This document shows positions 63,401-64,000 of a stretch of DNA of 64,000 bases, in pieces (the first letter of the stretch is position 1; each line of letters begins with the position of its first letter). The position numbers were made by a program, and so were the translations under genes. The notes below the pieces were generated by a model. It was not told the DNA's origin and ran no database searches. It saw only the letters and a program-made list of their open reading frames with translations. Source of the DNA: Halictus rubicundus (Eukaryota > Arthropoda > Insecta > Hymenoptera > Halictidae); contig NC_135150.1 of the NCBI RefSeq assembly GCF_050948215.1, positions 16,037,943-16,101,942 of the forward strand, read 5' to 3'.

Positions 63401-64000
63401 GGGTCACGTGACACAGCCCGAATTTATGACGGCGGAAATGCGATACGAGCATCGGTTGCTGTGCCATCTGTGAAACTCACCGTTGGATTTGAACGTGGTA
63501 GCGGTCTCGAAGCTGGGCGCCCTGACCGGGTGTTTCTCCTTGCTTCTGTCCTGGACGTAGCTGACGGCCAGGCTCACAGCTGGCAGGGAATCGCCCCTGG
63601 TCAATGGCGGCCTAACCGGATGCTGTTCCTCCAACGAGAGCCTCTTCTCCGCGTGCTCGTCCTCGTCGATGGTGGCGATCCCGCGTTTAAGCTGCGCGAT
63701 GCCTCTGTTGTGGCTGAGGTTCACGTGATGCGCCACCGCGGCTAGGTGGGCGTTCGGGATCCTCACGTTGTTGCTCCTTATGCCATTTTGTATTTCGTGA
63801 GTCTCCTCGTGCTGGCGCGCCGCGGTCAGCCTCGACGTACCGGAATTGAATTCGGTGATCGAGTTCCTGTGATGGAGCTGCGAGTAGCCGGCGATGTTGT
63901 GATGCCTCGAATGACTCTGACCCGTGTTCTGTATAGGCAGAACGTCCAGATTCGTACCGCCGTTGTGTTCCGTGTGTCCGGTTGTCCTGTACGCCTTTGT
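54464..64000 (-). CDS. IRF2BP-family RING corepressor (Pits-like), 5' end outside the window
   Basis: Interferon regulatory factor 2-binding protein family (human IRF2BP1/2/IRF2BPL; fly Pits), nuclear transcriptional corepressors. Visible exons: >64000-63481, 55464-55615, 55132-55318, 54768-55012, 54464-54604; all junctions keep frame. The 5' exon encodes the linker with GIAQLKRGIATIDEDEHAEKR-type sequence, PPLTRGDSLPAVSLA and EKHPVRAPSFETATTFK, which are family signatures. Next come a Pro-rich segment and the conserved PSPMAALMSVADNL helix. The last two exons encode the C3HC4 RING: CTLCQERLEDTHFVQCPSV, HKFCFPCSRESIK, then VYCPSGEKCPL and the closing PWAFMQGEIATIL. The family's N-terminal C4 zinc finger is not in the window. 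A 7.9-kb intron separates the first visible exon from the rest. CpG-rich codon use. Confidence 0.93.
56279..56292. repeat. Poly-C run (14 bases)
   Basis: Uninterrupted C homopolymer in the large intron; a likely site of sequencing and replication slippage. Confidence 0.9.
58134..58506. repeat. Direct duplication of about 130 bp, 242-bp period
   Basis: Copy 1 at about 58134-58264 and copy 2 at about 58376-58506 share long identical runs such as TTAAAGATAAATATTCAG and GATATAGTAGTTTCCTTTC. I count roughly ten to fifteen differences. A non-duplicated 110-bp AT-rich segment lies between. Confidence 0.85.
59915..59980. mobile_element. Half-copy of the GGGTAAGG MITE family
   Basis: Right-hand half only: GCTTTAAAAATAAGTGTAAT, then AATATAGGCACATTGGTACC and CCCACGGTAATTGGGTC. 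No matching left end is seen nearby. Confidence 0.6.
60423..60565. mobile_element. Compact copy of the GGGTAAGG MITE family
   Basis: 143 bp, left GGGTGAGGCACCCAATCACT, right (inverted) GGTAAGGGAACCAATTATGC, interior GCTTTAAAAATATGTATAAT. Within the large IRF2BP-family intron. Confidence 0.75.
62138..62149. promoter_or_regulatory. Palindromic nuclear-receptor half-sites
   Basis: TGACCAAGGTCA, containing CCAAGGTCA, which fits the monomer site of FTZ-F1/ERR-type receptors (YCAAGGYCR). One short match, so only suggestive. A CpG-rich patch follows. Confidence 0.3.
62566..62580. promoter_or_regulatory. CCTAACCTAACC motif
   Basis: Same word family as before GPN3 and crn. It resembles two units of the insect telomere repeat complement (CCTAA)n, but is far too short to be telomeric. 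Confidence 0.35.

Larger units (their letters stand above)
55616..63480 (-). other. 7.9-kb intron of the IRF2BP-family gene
   Basis: Intron in phase 1 between SNG and AYVGPS. It contains a 14-base C run (56279-56292), a region of degenerate TATGATATC-type words (56450-56620), a 130-bp direct duplication, two MITE relatives, and several CpG-rich patches (57640-57780, 58540-58800, 62140-62480, 62690-63060) that could be enhancers or alternative promoters. No internal gene is supported. Confidence 0.8.

Noticed and set aside
1..64000. tRNA, rRNA, CRISPR, prophage or bacterial operon features
   Set aside because: I looked for tRNA B-box-like words, repeat-spacer arrays and Shine-Dalgarno-led gene runs and found none; the window is insect nuclear DNA.

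Overview
This is a eukaryotic nuclear window and almost certainly from an insect: genes are split by short GT-AG introns (about 80-250 bp), the intergenic DNA is rich in microsatellites and miniature inverted-repeat transposons (MITEs), and every recognisable protein is an animal orthologue. Base composition, small introns and CpG-rich spacers point to Hymenoptera (bee, ant or wasp), but that is an inference from style, not a species identification. I see no prokaryotic genes, operons, CRISPR arrays, rRNA or tRNA genes.

Layout. 0-11 kb is a dense housekeeping block: NAA25 (minus, 10 exons), RPA2 (plus, 2 exons), GPN3 (plus, 3 exons) and PHF12 (minus, 5 coding exons). NAA25 and RPA2 are head to head; GPN3 and PHF12 are tail to tail with only 166 bp between stop codons. 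11-19 kb has no supported gene and holds MITEs, microsatellites and repeats. 19-25 kb carries smaug (minus, 8 coding exons) and a YPEL5-type yippee gene (minus, 2 coding exons). 25-28.7 kb holds two well-delimited foldback/MITE insertions. 28.7-40 kb holds bbx (minus, 8 coding exons), crooked neck (plus, 14 exons, head to head with bbx) and ITPK1 (minus, 5 exons, tail to tail with crooked neck). 40.5-45.7 kb is the 3' part of a large gene for a mostly disordered protein that I could not name. 45.7-54.4 kb is repeat-rich non-coding DNA. 54.5-64 kb holds the 3' part of an IRF2BP-family gene (Drosophila Pits-like), whose 5' end lies beyond the window, with a 7.9-kb intron.

For the eight complete genes I rebuilt the coding exons from splice signals and protein continuity. 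Each joined CDS has a length divisible by three and a family-typical protein length (NAA25 905 aa, RPA2 251, GPN3 276, PHF12 638, Smaug 613, YPEL5 124, BBX 505, crooked neck 688, ITPK1 362; nine counting all). The genes do not form one pathway. They cover N-terminal acetylation, replication, RNA polymerase assembly, chromatin repression (PHF12 and the IRF2BP-family protein, both linked to Sin3-type corepressors in other animals), mRNA repression, splicing and inositol phosphate metabolism.

The most unusual things I found are: a MITE family with at least five related copies between 41 and 60.6 kb; a 263-bp hAT-like element with 7-bp target duplications; two long foldback elements, one inside a PHF12 intron; a GC-AG intron in NAA25; a DSGxxS phosphodegron-like motif in the ITPK1 tail; a 53-codon internal duplication and a PP1-docking-like motif in the unnamed disordered protein; and a marked split between AT-rich housekeeping genes and CpG-rich developmental-type genes. 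I did not find a convincing new multi-gene system.
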